NCBI GenBank assembly: GCA_007844125.1
Contig: CM017558.1
Location: forward strand, 43,254,376-43,318,375
Direction of reading: 5' to 3'
Length of the DNA: 64,000 nt
Source of the DNA: Sinonovacula constricta
Lineage: Eukaryota; Mollusca; Bivalvia; Cardiida; Solecurtidae
Within the stretch, counting starts at the first letter, position 1; the number at the start of each line of letters is the position of its first letter. Positions 1 to 11,759 of this stretch are shown piece by piece. The notes below the pieces were generated by a model, which had not been told where the DNA came from, made no database searches, and saw only the letters and a list, made by a program, of their open reading frames with translations. A program made the position numbers and the translations under genes.

Positions 1-884
1 CCTTAATTCTCCCAAAAAGTGAAAAAAGGTTACATGCATTTGATATAGGTAAACTGCTGGGATACCACATTCAAAAACTTTGGTATGTTACAGCTAGGGG
101 ACTTCTTTTAGATCTTTATAAACAAAATAAGATTTACACTTCATTTTTGAGCTCTAGGTTCAAATGCAGAAAGTGGTCACATTTATGTTTATTCTTATTT
201 CATTTTCATGTCCTTTCATCTATTATGCATGTCCATTCATCTTTTGGCAGAATTGCTGTATGTAAGGATGGATTGAACCTCTGTCAGAATCTGAAAACAA
301 AATTGAGCATCATTCACTAATGATGCTCTGCAAAAAGGGCATAATTAGAGATAAAAAGATTTCACATTTTCAAGGCAATACTATTACAACAGTCTCATAG
401 GTGTCAGGACAATATGATAGCCAGGACCAGTGCCTGTAATCATCTTGGAAATGTGTTAGCTATTTAGGTAAGAGATACATGATCAGATACAATTAAATAA
501 CAATCAGAAAAATTATCCTAAGGCAGGCCAAGGTAAGAAGCTTGACTAGTCAAGAACACCAATTCAGGGTGAGGTTGGAGATTGAGAAATGTAGTAGTTC
601 ATGACCCATTTCCTTCCTGGAATGTAAGAAATAACTTTAAACAAAAATAAATATCAGTGATGATGTTTAATGAGAAGACAGAGTAAATAACATTTATTAA
701 TTTATTATTTTTAGAGATGTTCATAACATTTATGTGGGGTTCCAGTTTAAACTTATTTTCAGACAGACAGACAATTGTGAAAAAACATATTTTCACTTAA
801 ATGAGTCCATCTTGAATGGCAACAAACTGGAGTAATGTACATTAAATAGACTTGATCAAGGACTAACATTGCATATTTGGTTTC
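1..884. other. No gene seen
   Basis: AT-rich sequence with frequent stops in all frames. No splice-supported exon, tandem array or recognisable element. Confidence 0.5.
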
Positions 885-935
885 AGGACCCTTTGAACCA
901 GGGTATGATTTCTTAACCACTAGACCATGGATGTC
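885..935 (-). mobile_element. tRNA-like SINE head, degenerate
   Basis: The minus strand reads TGGTCTAGTGGTTAAG (A-box-like), then CTGGTTCAAAGGG (B-box-like). The spacing fits a tRNA-derived promoter. No cloverleaf could be completed, so it is a SINE head or tRNA pseudogene. It resembles the plus-strand copy at 29548. Confidence 0.45.
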
Positions 936-1290
936 CACAAATGTAAAACCTTGTATAAGTTAAGTAACAGGTTGAACAGCCAATGTAAGTTCCCTTAAAA
1001 CAACATGTGCGTGTGGCCAATGATCTACCTGCTGACAGTCAAGATTATTAAATGTTACATTTGTTATATTGGTAAATATAATTGTTTTGCCTTACTTGTA
1101 GTCTTTGTAACAAAAAAGTTTGATTTTTGATTGGCTAAACATTTGAACTTCTTCTTAACATTAAGAATTTTATAGAAATGTTCAATTCCAGTCTAAGATC
1201 ACATTTCAAGCCTTTGACAGTAAACCAGTCTGCTTTCTTTACTTTTAGAGACACCATTAGAAGGTCATGTGAATAACAAGAAGCTTCTAA

Positions 1291-1718
1291 CGTTCAACAA
1301 TTGAGCAGCATTGTACAGTGTAAGTGACTGTTAATGTTCCACAATTGAGCAGCAGTGTACAGTGTAAGTAACTGTTAAAGTTCCACAATTGAGCAGCAGT
1401 GTACAGTGTAAGTGACTGTTAAAGTTCCACAATTGAGCAGCAGTGTACAGTGTAAGTGACTGTTAAAGTTCCACAATTGAGCAGCAGTGTACAGTGTAAG
1501 TTATTGGTAAAGTTCCACAATTGAGCAGCAGTGTACAGTGTAAGTAACTGTTAAAGTTCCACAATTGAGCAGCAGTGTACAGTGTAAGTTATTGTTAAAC
1601 TTCCACAATTGAGCAGCATTGTACAGTGTAAGTTATTGTTAAACTTCCACAATTGAGCAGCTTTGTACGGTGTAAGTTATTGGTAAAGTTCCACAATTGA
1701 GCAGCAGTGCACAGTGTT
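1291..1718. repeat. 44-bp tandem array, about 9.7 copies
   Basis: Unit contains CACAATTGAGCAGCAGTGTA followed by CAGTGTAAGT. Later units carry TTATTG for TGACTG. Each unit carries a near-consensus 5' splice site (GTAAGT). The first unit is continuous with a possible small plus-strand exon starting after CTTTTAG at 1246. Confidence 0.9.
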
Positions 1719-1799
1719 AATCAAAAGAAATACACGTAACAATCCTTATAGAATAAACTAAATGACAACATAGATTACATGCAAATTTGTGTTGAGTCA

Positions 1800-1990
1800 T
1801 TTAATATAAAGAGCAAACACAACAGTTACCGCCTTGGAATGGTCAGTCGGCAATATGGGCCGACTGGGGTGCTTAAACCAGTTTTACAGAGCTCTTACCT
1901 CCCACTTCCTGATGGGTTTCTCACTTAAAAGTCTTTTAGTTAGTGTCATTCCATCAATATCGACATGTAAAACTTACATAATTAAGCTAA
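1800..1990 (-). repeat. Dispersed repeat family A, copy 1
   Basis: The minus strand contains AAGCACCCCAGTCGG, ATATTGCCGA and TTCCAAGGCGGTAACTG, then TTTGCTCTTTATAT. The same blocks occur in the same order on the plus strand at 11210-11480, so this copy is inverted relative to that one. Confidence 0.65.
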
Positions 1991-2675
1991 GAAGGTTGTA
2001 CACATATTCAAAATCTTTTTTTTAATTCCAAAATTCTCAGACTGGTTTACAAATTAAGTTCACATGAAAATGGAGCAAAAAATACACTGACGTCCCCCAG
2101 TAATATCTTTGTCAGATGACAGATGTTTACCAGATTACATGCCCACAAAGGCCAAGAAAAGAGTAAGAATTCACAAGAGTGTTATTTTGCAATATGAGTA
2201 AATTTTCCCTTCTTACAGAGGTGCTTAGCGGGCTACCATGGTTAGAGAAGAGGCTTGTAATAGTATATTAGAGGCATTAAATGCATGAGTATTTCTGCTT
2301 TCCATATTCTTGTTGATAATGGTTTCAATTCCTCAACAATAAAATGGTGGGAAAAGAATTTGCCACCCCAGTTCAGGATCACATCCCTTACCATAATTGA
2401 TTGCTCAGAATATTTTTTTATTCATTATTTTAACTAATAGAATAAGTTTGTCGCTAAAGATAAGTAAACAAATTTTTTTGGTTATTTTAAAAGTTGAATG
2501 ACTGTGAGATCGTTTTTGATAATACTGTAAGATGTAAATTTCCAATATCCAGGTTGAATATATTTATACTTAAACCTTCTGTTCAATTAAACGTTATGTT
2601 TTACATTGTGTCACTTGTATTCACAGCACTTTTATTCTTTATATGTTTTTTATGTTTTATTGATTTTATTTTCAG

Positions 2676-2740
2676 AATGACTCGCAATATGCAGACTACA
2701 GAAAGCATCAACAAGATATTTGCTGACATCAAACAGTCTG
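2676..2740 (+). CDS. Candidate isolated exon, plus strand
   Basis: Pyrimidine-rich acceptor TTTTATTTTCAG, 65 bases, then donor CTG|GTAAGT. An ATG at the second base opens a frame with TRNMQTTESINKIFADIKQSG, so it could be a first coding exon after a 5'UTR intron. No continuing plus-strand exon was found and the product is not recognised. Confidence 0.35.
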
Positions 2741-2989
2741 GTAAGTTTACAGACACAGTTCAATGTTCATGCATTTTTTCTTTTCTTTAATATTGTAATG
2801 TTGAAATGCAAATTGGGTCCATATATAAAAGATTAAAGATAAATGGATACATAAATATCATGCATGATGTGTAAAAACTTACTGAAATAATTATTTATAT
2901 TTATCCATCTTTCCATAATGCCTCCTTTACACCATGTTTGGTTTTTATTTATAAAAAGACAGCATGTACGTTTTTCTAACTTCAATGAA

Positions 2990-3325
2990 CTCAACATTTA
3001 TTCAATTTTTAATTTGAAAATTGCAGTACTGTATATGCTTACATTTGTTATTTGTTTACAAAAGCATGTACGTTTGTACACGGATCTTATTCACACATTT
3101 TCGCATACAATTTGGACGTTACAAATCTCAAGTTGCAATGCTCAAGTCTCAAAGTGTATGTTGTATGTTCCAATACGATTTACAAGTAACGAATTTCAAA
3201 TCACAATCCTCAGTAACAAATTACTTTAGTACAAGTTAAAAATTTACAACATTCAGACATTAGGTGGCACTAAAATAGAAAGGTCACTGAGTTAAGAACA
3301 GAACAGAATCCTAAATGATTCTTCA
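2990..3325 (-). repeat. Dispersed repeat family B, copy 1
   Basis: The minus strand reads AGAATCATTTAGGATTCTG, TCTATTTTAGTGCCACCTA and TGTCTGAATGTTG, then alternating 'GTGACTT / AAATTTGTAACTTG' blocks. The plus strand at 51150-51545 has the same order. Confidence 0.65.
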
Positions 3326-3497
3326 AATAGAATTAGCCAACGTTATTGGGCGCTAAATTGAAAGCATTATCTTAACCTAAATTAGTTATGTATTATCAGA
3401 TGTTTCTCATTCTGATTTATTCACAGAGCATTGGTATAACTACAACAACAAGGGTTACATTACTACTAGTGAATATACACTCTCCTGAGTAAAATTT

Positions 3498-3640
3498 CCA
3501 TGTAGATCACTTGCTAGAGCACCTTCCTCTGCAGCAGATCATTGTGGGCTAGAATCTTGCCATGGATAATGTGATTTTTACAGCTCACATTACTTCAATG
3601 GTGTTAGAAACAGGAGACTCTTTAAGTCAAGCCTTTTTTA
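3498..3640 (+). mobile_element. tRNA-derived SINE, degenerate
   Basis: The head reads TGTAGATCACTTGCTAGAGC (A box), with a weak B box near 3550 and then ATAATGTGATTTTTACAGC. Head and body resemble, with divergence, the minus-strand SINE at 49200-49644. Confidence 0.5.
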
Positions 3641-4074
3641 TTCCTAAAGCATGCTCAGGCACAACACTGTTGTCGTTAACATAGACACAAACACAGAAAA
3701 AACATATAAAAGGGTTTTACAGTTGAACACCCACTTGTGGTTAGAACCTTTAAAATCAAATAGTTATTATCTACAATAATCAAGTCGAATCCAGTGGGTG
3801 GGTGTATGGGCACGGGACCCCCCTGAGATGTTCAAAACATATTGTCTGTGATGGTCAGTTAAGCTTCTAGATGTCAGTTATTTTGTTGTGGGAGCAGGCA
3901 CTCAGATCCACTAACACATACCTCTACTTCTCGCTCAGTTTGATCTCTCCCATCCTCCTATGAAAAGATAGGATTAGAAATTATTTTTTTCGCCAGGTAT
4001 ACTGGTAACAGTTTGGACTTATGGAAAAAGACTCTAGCAGTTTCTGAAATTAATGAAATGGTTCTATTACGCTG

Positions 4075-4826
4075 CTACGATTCTGGGGGAAGCATGTAAA
4101 AAGCATGGTTGTATAATAAGCACTCTGGTGCTGGCTCATTGAAAGAAAATCCGGGATCTGCCCCTGGTGGGTTAGGGGCTGTCTGACCTGAGAGATAAAA
4201 GTATACAATTTTAACTGATTAGTACAGTTTGAGGAAAAAGTAGGTACTTGTAAATATGCACCCACTTTAATTGGTGCAAGTCTACAATACATGTATAATT
4301 ATATATTATGCATTTTTCTTCATGTGCCACTATCACTGAATATAAGTTAAATCTTATATATAATTATATCATAATTGCCAGTTAAAGGTGGGTATCCGAG
4401 GCGACAGTTTGTCTATATTAAATACAGGTGCCAATATCTAATCACTGTTTTGGGGAATTTGGTCATATTTTCTGCATAAGTTCATACTTTAGTCATTATA
4501 CAGAAAATTTTGAACATTAACTTTATGGTTAGACTGTAGTAATCACCAAAAAATAATCTAAATGTTCAGTCTTTCCAACTATATAAAAAAGCGTGATAGT
4601 GGTCTCGGCTTAAAATAGATATCGACGTCAGAGCGGATTACCTGGATGACTATATAATAGTAGGTTGTCACGTGCTTTTCTAATTTTAGAAATAGTAATC
4701 TCTTCAGCGTGGCGCAGATAGGAAACACCTGTTGGCATTGACGAGTACGGCTTTATCCTTGACTGTTCACACAGATCTTTGGCATCACTGAACAGCATGT
4801 TGCAAGACCTTTTCAGGTACAATAGA
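4075..4826 (-). CDS. Unrecognised gene, two 3'-terminal exons
   Basis: Seen: exon 4826-4642 (or starting at 4808 from another in-frame AG) with donor CCAG|GTAATC, and exon 4187-4075 with acceptor ATCTCTCAG and stop TAG. The phase-1 join restores one frame: the first exon contains LFSDAKDLCEQSRIKPYSS and HAEEITISKIRKARDNLLL; the second contains PPGADPGFSFNEPAPECLL and ends in LPPES. The first looks helical and charged, the second Pro-rich. I do not recognise the family. Upstream exons were not found; the first exon's acceptor is weak. A possible poly(A) hexamer lies about 430 bases downstream, near 3640. Confidence 0.5.
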
Positions 4827-5029
4827 CTTATTTGGTTAGTTGAGAAAAAAAATTATTTGACCAAAATGTTGGATACCACCTATAATTTACTGAAAAATGT
4901 ATAGTAAATAAAGAATACACATGTCTGATTCTGTTAGTCAGGCATTGCATTCTATTTATAGATGGGCACTCGCCATGTTAGAATCCCACCTTGCATCCTA
5001 TTAGTGAACTGGTAATTTTTACGTTAGTC

Positions 5030-5480
5030 ATTTATGACTCAAGATTTGTGGCTTTTAAATTAGATGCTTGAAATGTGAAAGGTATTCATGACTTTTGCCA
5101 CAAGATTTGTAAATTTTATATGCAAGAAATGTGAAATTGTTCACTTGTAATGATGAAATATGTATGTTTGGTTGTTTGTTGGGTTTAGCATTCAACCAAC
5201 AGTATTTCAGTTATCTGGAGACTTTGGTATGTCATCGCCCAGGATTAAACCCGGGACCTCCCATACTTGGAGCCGACGCTCTACTGATTGTCCTACCAGG
5301 TCCGGTTTGAAATATGAATTAGATAGCAACATTAAGCATATGCGGTATTTTACAAATTAACATTTGAAGTAACAAATTTGTGCATTTAACATTAGAAATA
5401 GTAGAAATATTGGCCAATGTCCCCTTCCATATGCTAGTGCATTACAGTTTGCAAATTGTCAAATTTATTTAAAGATGAAG
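5030..5480 (+). repeat. Dispersed repeat family B, copy 2, interrupted by a SINE
   Basis: The left part (5030-5155) carries ACAAGATTTGTAAATTTT and GCAAGAAATGTGA. The right part (5340-5480) carries GTCCCCTTCCATA. Both match the plus-strand copy at 51290-51545. The SINE at 5158-5312 lies between them, so it inserted later. Confidence 0.55.
5158..5312 (-). mobile_element. SINE, internally deleted copy
   Basis: On the minus strand the head (AACCGGACCTGGTAGGACAA, B box GGGTTTAATCC) matches the head of the SINE at 27721. The tail (CTCCAGATAACTGAAATACTG, ending AACAAACA) matches that element's tail. The ~110-bp middle is missing. Confidence 0.7.
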
Positions 5481-6078
5481 GATAGTCCCACTAAATTCAT
5501 TAGAATGGGTCTATCTCAAAGATGCAACATTGGCTTCAGAGTGAATGAGGCAAATGTAGACAGGATTGCAAACAGTCCATGCGACTTTCAAATAAAGATG
5601 TTAAAATGTAGAATTGAGTTTGTATGTTAATTCAATAAAGTGGAATTAAATATGTTGTTTTGTATACCACAAATCATCTGAAATCGTTTCTCTTTTTAAC
5701 AGGGAATACTATTAATGTTATTTGAAATCGGGCTATACACAAAAAGGAAAACTGGTTATATATAATTCTGTTTTATTTATAATAAATCGTAACAAAGATA
5801 TACATTATGAAAACAAGCATTACAACTATAAACATAACAAAACATTGTGAGTGAAAAAGGCTTTGCCTGTGTTTCCAGGACATCACATATTCATCTTATA
5901 TTTATAATCATTGTAAATTAATACTGACTATAAAGAAAGAGTCTGTTGTATAACTGTTTCAAATAGCTGGCTATCCCAAAGGCCTTTGACTTTTTTTTTA
6001 AATTTAATTTTTCCAGTTCATTGATGTGTTTCATTTTAATATTATTGTTCTTAATTTTATTGTTCTTATTTATTCAAC
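5481..6078. other. No gene seen
   Basis: AT-rich, with no exon signature and no repeat recognised. Confidence 0.4.
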
Positions 6079-6360
6079 GGGGGCAATAGCTCAGGTGGCA
6101 GAGAGTCGGCTTGCGGATCGGGAGGTCGCTGGTTCAAACCCCGCCTGGGTCAAACCAAAGACTTTAAAGTTGGTAGTAGTGGCTTCCCTCCTAACGCTCG
6201 GGACTAAGGGGACAGTGTTACGCCTGACTCGTCGGTGTCATTATAATGGACCGGCCGGGTTTAGTCCCTGGGCTTCTCATTAGTGCCCCTGTGCTATAAT
6301 GATAGAAATGTCGCTGCACAGTATCGGCAAAAATGCCGGCAAATCCCAAATCCCAATCCC
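6079..6360 (+). mobile_element. tRNA-derived SINE
   Basis: Strong internal Pol III promoter: TAGCTCAGGTGGCAGAG (A box) and GGTTCAAACCCC (B box). A central block follows (ACCAAAGACTTTAAAG, TGGTAGTAGTGG) that has a diverged counterpart at 27800 (ACCAAAGTCATTAAAATG). It ends in short CCCAAATCCCAATCCC direct repeats. No mature tRNA cloverleaf is present. Confidence 0.8.
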
Positions 6361-6633
6361 TCTTATTTATTCTACAACACCAATAATGGTAATCTCTAAG
6401 AACATTGGCTCTTTTCTTTAACTGACATATTATCATCAATAAATTAACACAGTCTGAAATTTAAATAAAGAAGTAATAAACATGTTAATATAAATATTAA
6501 TGTTAACATTAATTCTGCATCACTATAAAAAGTATTTATGTTCATTATTGACAGACTTCTATATTTGTTACTGAACATAAAGATACAAATAAAAGACACC
6601 CTACCACAAAAAGAAATATCAAAATATTAACAT

Positions 6634-6639
6634 TTTATT
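6634..6639 (-). promoter_or_regulatory. Poly(A) signal for the 6689-6847 exon
   Basis: AATAAA on the minus strand, about 50 bases after the TAG at 6689-6691. The spacing supports this being a real transcript end. Confidence 0.45.
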
Positions 6640-6688
6640 GCATGAAAATATTTGTAAGTGAAACAGTTTTACATACTATATACCAATG

Positions 6689-6847
6689 CTAATTAACTAT
6701 CCACTTCAGAGCAGTGCCAGCGGAAAATACAGACTTCAACATGGGCATCAGCAGCACACACGGTAGTAATGAGGACATTCTAGACATATCTTGCGATCCT
6801 GATCCAGTATTGTTGTCCATCAACTTCAATGCCTCTCTGACAAATCT
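6689..6847 (-). CDS. Candidate terminal exon with hydrophobic C-terminus, unrecognised gene
   Basis: Seen: acceptor TAGCTTCAG, then an open frame of 52 codons to TAG containing REALKLMDNNTGSGSQDMSR, followed by a hydrophobic stretch (SLLPCVLLMPML) and ending in KWIVN. An AATAAA sits about 50 bases past the stop, the usual spacing. The composition (N-glycosylation sequon, Gly/Ser-rich stretch, hydrophobic tail) would suit a membrane or GPI-anchored protein; that is inference. A possible 5' exon (MSATAVNKDN, near 7332-7362, with a GTGGGT donor) is in phase but weak. It could instead be an alternative last exon of the gene ending at 4075. Confidence 0.4.
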   Translation of the reverse strand, partial: RFVREALKLMDNNTGSGSQDMSRMSSLLPCVLLMPMLKSVFSAGTALKWIVN

Positions 6848-8015
6848 CTGAAGCTAGTGGGAGATTTTCACTTGCAAAGTGGGAGATTTGTAATTTTCAT
6901 ATAAACAAATAAGGAAGATATCTGTTAGCAAGTATGGAGATATCTGAAAATGTGTAATTTAAAAGTGGGAGTCTCCCTCCAAAAGTGGGAGAGCTCACAT
7001 GTATGTTTGGTATGATATTATTCATTGAACAACCTTGTGAATACTTTTTTCTAAAATGGAATCTTTAATTGGAAGATTCAAGATGATTGTACTGCATCAA
7101 ACAAATTTCATGATTTTGTAATATCATTTACCTGTAATTAAAAGGTATACATATACTTTGTAAATAATGATACTCCTTACATTAAAATCTGAAAAAAATA
7201 TAAATTTTCTAAAAATCACATCATCTTGGCAATAATTAAATTATTGTTTTATATACAACACGATGGTGTATTTGTTACTTATATAGATCCATGAAATTTT
7301 GCTTTTTTTTCTTACTTACTAACCCTACCCACATTGTCTTTGTTGACCGCTGTGGCTGACATTATTTGGAGCAGCATTCAGCTAATAAGTCCCTCCCCTT
7401 TGGGACATAGCTTCCATAAATAGATACTAAGATAGATAAAGTTTTACCTTGTGCTAAGTTTGTTAGTTTCAGCTTATTGTGCTGCTGATAATTAATGAGT
7501 GTGTGATTTAAATTAGGAAAAAGGGTTATTTGTGGCATCATTGTCAGCTGTGAATGAACTTTAAAAGAAATTGTTTAATATTTAAAATGTAATACCTTCC
7601 GAATTTATTTATTGTCCAATATTAAAAATATGATACCTTAAAAACTATACTAATTGTATTGTAATGGCTGTAAAAATTGTCTTTTTGGTTTGTGTGTGAT
7701 CATTGGACTTGGGAGTATTGTGCATTATAATAATTTGATATTAACAAACATAAATCAGTCAATTGGAGCCCTTTGTGTGGTATACACATGACTTTATTTG
7801 ATTAAATTTGTGAACATTATGTTGAAAATGAAAATATGAAATAAAAAGAACAAATAAACAGACGTGCATTAGGTAATGAAGAGAAAGACAAATTTGACAA
7901 AACCTTTTTAAGGAAGTTGGTATAAAGAACCTGAAGTCAAGGACAATGTGGAAGAACTGAAACATTCTTTATTCTACTGAAATCATTAAATGAAGAGTGT
8001 TAACTGCCCGGATAA
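6848..8015. other. No gene seen, except a weak 5' exon candidate
   Basis: AT-rich. 'AAGTGGGAGA' recurs three to four times between 6870 and 7000. A weak minus-strand start-exon candidate lies near 7332-7362 (MSATAVNKDN). Nothing else is supported. Confidence 0.35.
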
Positions 8016-8375
8016 TTGACTTATGAGAATTTTGTAGTGAATGACCAATTGCTTCAGAATGTTTTAACAAATGTAACAGTTTGTGAACAGTGCAAGTCTG
8101 GATGTCTGAAACTAAAAGAACAATGTGAGGCAAAAAGAGGTATTGCCCCAGATCTGTATGTTCAGAGCGCAGGTGAAGACTGCCAAGTTCATGACAGTTC
8201 TGTGACTCTTCAGACACAGGATAAAACAGACATAGACATTAAATAAATAGGCGACTTGTACTAGGGTCCCGTATCACAGGAATTGGCAAAACAGGTGTTG
8301 GAAAACTGTTGGTCATGTTAGGTTTAATACCGCCTCCTCAGAATTAGAATATTCATGAGGTTTGTTTTGGTGTTT
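8016..8375 (+). pseudogene. Mutator-like transposase domain fragment, frameshifted
   Basis: The first frame has VCEQCKSGCLKLKEQCEAKR, the C-x2-C-x-G-x-L-x-L zinc-knuckle start of Mutator-like transposase domains common in invertebrate genomes. Near 8246 the frame breaks. The next frame continues with NRRLVLGSRITGIGKTG and LGLIPPP, the domain's usual 'R-x-GIG … PPP' segment. No catalytic region or terminal repeats were seen, so it is an inactive remnant. Confidence 0.65.
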
Positions 8376-8379
8376 TTAG

Positions 8380-8790
8380 CCCTTGAAGGCGGGCATATAG
8401 TAGTTAAACCGTCTGTAGGTCTCTCCATCCGTACGTCTGTCTGTCTGATATTTATGTCCGCTCAATAACTCCATCATTCCTGCATGGACTTTAAAATAAT
8501 TTGGCAGAAATGTTAGACTCGTCAAGACGACATGTCGCGCACAGGTCGGTTACTCGAAGGTCAAAGTCACACTTACAGGTCAAAGCCATAATCCCTGCTA
8601 GTGCACTGATGGTCGTTTCTTCTCAGTAATCATGTCAGTTCTGGAGGAATTTTGAAATAACCTGGCAGAAATGTCAAACACATGAAGATGACGTGTCGCG
8701 CAAGAACTAGCATGTTCAAACGATGTGACCCAGTTTCGCACCTATCATGATAGTGCATTGGTGTTCGGGTCGGCTTTTTTACCTGGATAC
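8380..8790. repeat. Diverged ~165-bp direct duplication
   Basis: Two blocks, near 8505 and 8650, share TTTGGCAGAAATGT / CCTGGCAGAAATGT, then GAAGATGACGTGTCGCGCA / CAAGACGACATGTCGCGCA. It looks like an old internally repetitive dispersed element ('AGGTCAAAGTCACACTT' is also present). Confidence 0.5.
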
Positions 8791-8799
8791 TCTAGAGGC

Positions 8800-9780
8800 A
8801 CTTAGATAGTGAGCACATTTATAAAAGTTAATATTGTAAATATTATTTCACATCTGAAATGTTACTGTAAATGTACAAAATTAATGTTGCATTTTTGTGT
8901 GTCGCCTGCAGTAGCAGGTAGACGCATAGGGATCAATCATATTGACCAGTAGTGGCGGCGGAGTCGTCCAGTAGTCCCCCAACTTTAACATGAATGTTAA
9001 TGTTGCCTTTAACTATAATAATTGTCCCATTTGGTTAAAACTTGGAATATATCATCTGCATGAACAATGCCATCAGTGACAACAAGAATGATAACTCCTG
9101 TTTCACTTGTATATGATTGGCCCATTGCCCTTGTGTGATTTATAATCTCGCACTTAAACCTGTCTTAAATAACCTCTTTGGTAACATTTTGTCCTTAATA
9201 TCACAGGTAGTCTCAAATCTGAGTGTTTGTTGCTAACTTGTGCATAAATAGTCAGAAAATAAAGTTTATTGTGTGATTAACCACACACACTTAGGTTTAT
9301 AAAACAAATACCTATTGCAGGTTGTCACCTAATTTTGGTTGTAATTTTATTTTATTTTTATCTGATGTATTTTTTGCCCATTGAATACAAATGATAGGAG
9401 GTAAAAAAGTCAATAAGGTCATATACATAAATCTAATGCTATTATCTTCTTAATAACTCAAATACTTCCATGAAAATTACAAAATTTGTTTTACTGGACA
9501 TGACTTCGGGAGCATATGTCTGTTTATAACACATTTCTTGTTTAATATTAAATTCCTGTGTTTGCTTCATCGGTATGACAATTTATAGTATTTAATCGCA
9601 ATCATTTACATTAATATCATGCCATTTTTGCAGGCATATCTGGAAGGTTGTTTAACGACTTTCTTTTTAAACTGCATAAGATATATAACACGTTTTACAA
9701 AAACAATATCTGTGTCATAATTTTATAATTTTAGGTAGTTGTATGTGATGTTAATGAAACATTGTATTATTTTTTATATT
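8800..9780. other. No gene seen
   Basis: AT-rich, stops in all frames, no exon, element or array recognised. Confidence 0.4.
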
Positions 9781-9783
9781 TGG

Positions 9784-9842
9784 CATGCAACAGTTATTAA
9801 ATTGGCATGTAACAATTATTAAATTGGCATGCAACAATTATT
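9784..9842. repeat. 20-bp repeat, three copies
   Basis: GGCATGCAACAATTATTAAA-type units in direct tandem. Confidence 0.7.
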
Positions 9843-10091
9843 GGCGCCGCTCTGGAGATAGGTGCATGTTATGTCTTTTTAGGGGTACCATAGTGAAGCT
9901 GGCGAAAACAGGAAATCGAGGCTGTTCTGTGAAACCGTTTTCAGTGAATAATACTGAGTATTCTGTTGTTTAACATTGAAGCTTGCAACAATAATGTGTT
10001 GCTTGCAATTATAAAAAAGTAACTGGCATCAGCACGCTGGCTGCTGTTTGCCGCCGTGTCGTTAGTAATCTGTATTTATCCGTGCAAGTAC

Positions 10092-10680
10092 ATGTAGTTA
10101 TTAGCTCATACGTGGAGTTATTGGCTCATACATGAATGTTAGTGGGTCATGCATGGAGTAATAACTCATACATGGAGTTATTGGCTCATACATGTAGTTA
10201 TTGGCTCATATATGGAGTTGTTAGCTCATACGTGGAGTTATTGGCTCATAAATGTAGTTAGTGGATCAAACATGGAGTTATTGGCTCATACATGGAGTTA
10301 TAAGCTCATACGTGGAGTTATTGGCTCATACATGTAGTTAGTGGGTCATACATGGAGTTATTGGCTCATACATGGAGTTATAAGCTCATACATGGAGTTA
10401 TTCGCTCATACATGGAGTTAGTGGGTCATACATGGAGTTATTCGCTCATACATGTAGTTATTGACTCATACATGGAGTTATAAGCTCATACATGGAGGTA
10501 TTAGCTCACACGTGGAGTTATTAGCTCATAAATGTAGTTATTGGTTTATACATGGAGTTATTACCTCATACATGGAGTTATCAGCTCATACATGTAGTTA
10601 TTAGCTCATACATGGAGTTATTACCTCATACATGGAGTTATTACCTCATACATGGAATTATTACCTCATACATGGAGTTC
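10092..10680. repeat. 20-bp tandem array, about 29 copies
   Basis: Unit core CTCATACATGGAGTTATT with variants (CGTGGAG, GTGGGTCAT, TTACCTCAT). The period is exactly 20 bp over nearly 600 bp. Open frames here are an artefact of the repeat. Confidence 0.95.
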
Positions 10681-11204
10681 ATAATAATATATGAACAAAA
10701 TAAGTGGCCTGGAAACAAGCGAAGTAGGTTGTTTATTTGGTAAAGCATAATAGTCGGGATGTTAACAATAATTAACAAACAATATTTATATGAGTAATTT
10801 ATTCCGGTTTGATTCACAGATTGTATTGATAATAAAACTACATCATCAATAGTTTGCTACAGGTCCTTTTGAAAGTCCATTATTAAAATCGTTCTTTGTT
10901 TATACACATGTTCATGAATCTTATCCAGGAAAAAACGTAAAAATTTGACATGACAAACCTTTCTTATACCAGAACAACTTCAGTGTAATTAAATTTCAAC
11001 TACTATACTGTTAACTTTTAAAGAATGGAATGCTGTGCAGACTCCTACATAAGGCATGTAAAATATGCGTCCTGGATTATTCGATTCTGATTATTTCAAA
11101 ATGGACTACCTTTACAGTTTCAGCAATTAATGAGTACCTAACCACCGTGAACTAGTAGAAATCCAAAGACTATATACCTGACTTTTATGACAAGGGATAA
11201 AGCT

Positions 11205-11480
11205 CAGTAAAACAGTTTTAAGCACCCCAGTCGGTCCATATTGCCGATTGACCGTTCCAAGGCGGTAGCTGTTTAGTTTGCTCTATTTGTTAAGAGACTC
11301 ATCACAGATTTGTTCTCTTTTTTACATTTGGCTTGCATGTCAATACATTTGCCATGTGCCGTTCAGAAGTTTGGTATATACTGTAATGCTCTAGGACTTT
11401 GTCATACTTCCTGATTTGAGACAAGAGAACTGTGATATAATCACAGCAATGAAAAGCGCTGTTTGTGCGGTGTAAGTTTA
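11205..11480 (+). repeat. Dispersed repeat family A, copy 2
   Basis: It shares AAGCACCCCAGTCGGTCC and TTCCAAGGCGGTAGCTG with 1800-1990 (opposite strand). Its right half (TACATTTGGC, AATAC, TGTAAT, AGGAC-TTGTCAT) aligns with 21975-22075 on the same strand. Confidence 0.65.
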
Positions 11481-11759
11481 ACCCTTTAAGCAACTAAATG
11501 CAAATAATGGTCAAAACAATGATCAAAATTATTCTGTGGTAAATCAAGTGTACAACGCATTGGAAAACAGGCAAGCCTGCAGCCGCAAAAATACATAAAC
11601 TTAAAATATAGATTGGGACCAAAGTTACAACATAGTCCCTAACTATACGATTGCATTTTTTACTAAAATAGGTCAAAAATAAATGCTCATAATTTCTACC
11701 AGACGCAACAATATACTCAGGATTTATTTCGTCACCACTACATCCTTATGACTTGAATC

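Noticed and set aside
6079..6160. Functional tRNA gene
   Set aside because: A and B boxes are good, but the acceptor stem does not pair and a SINE body follows; the same holds for the heads at 27721, 30405 and 29545.
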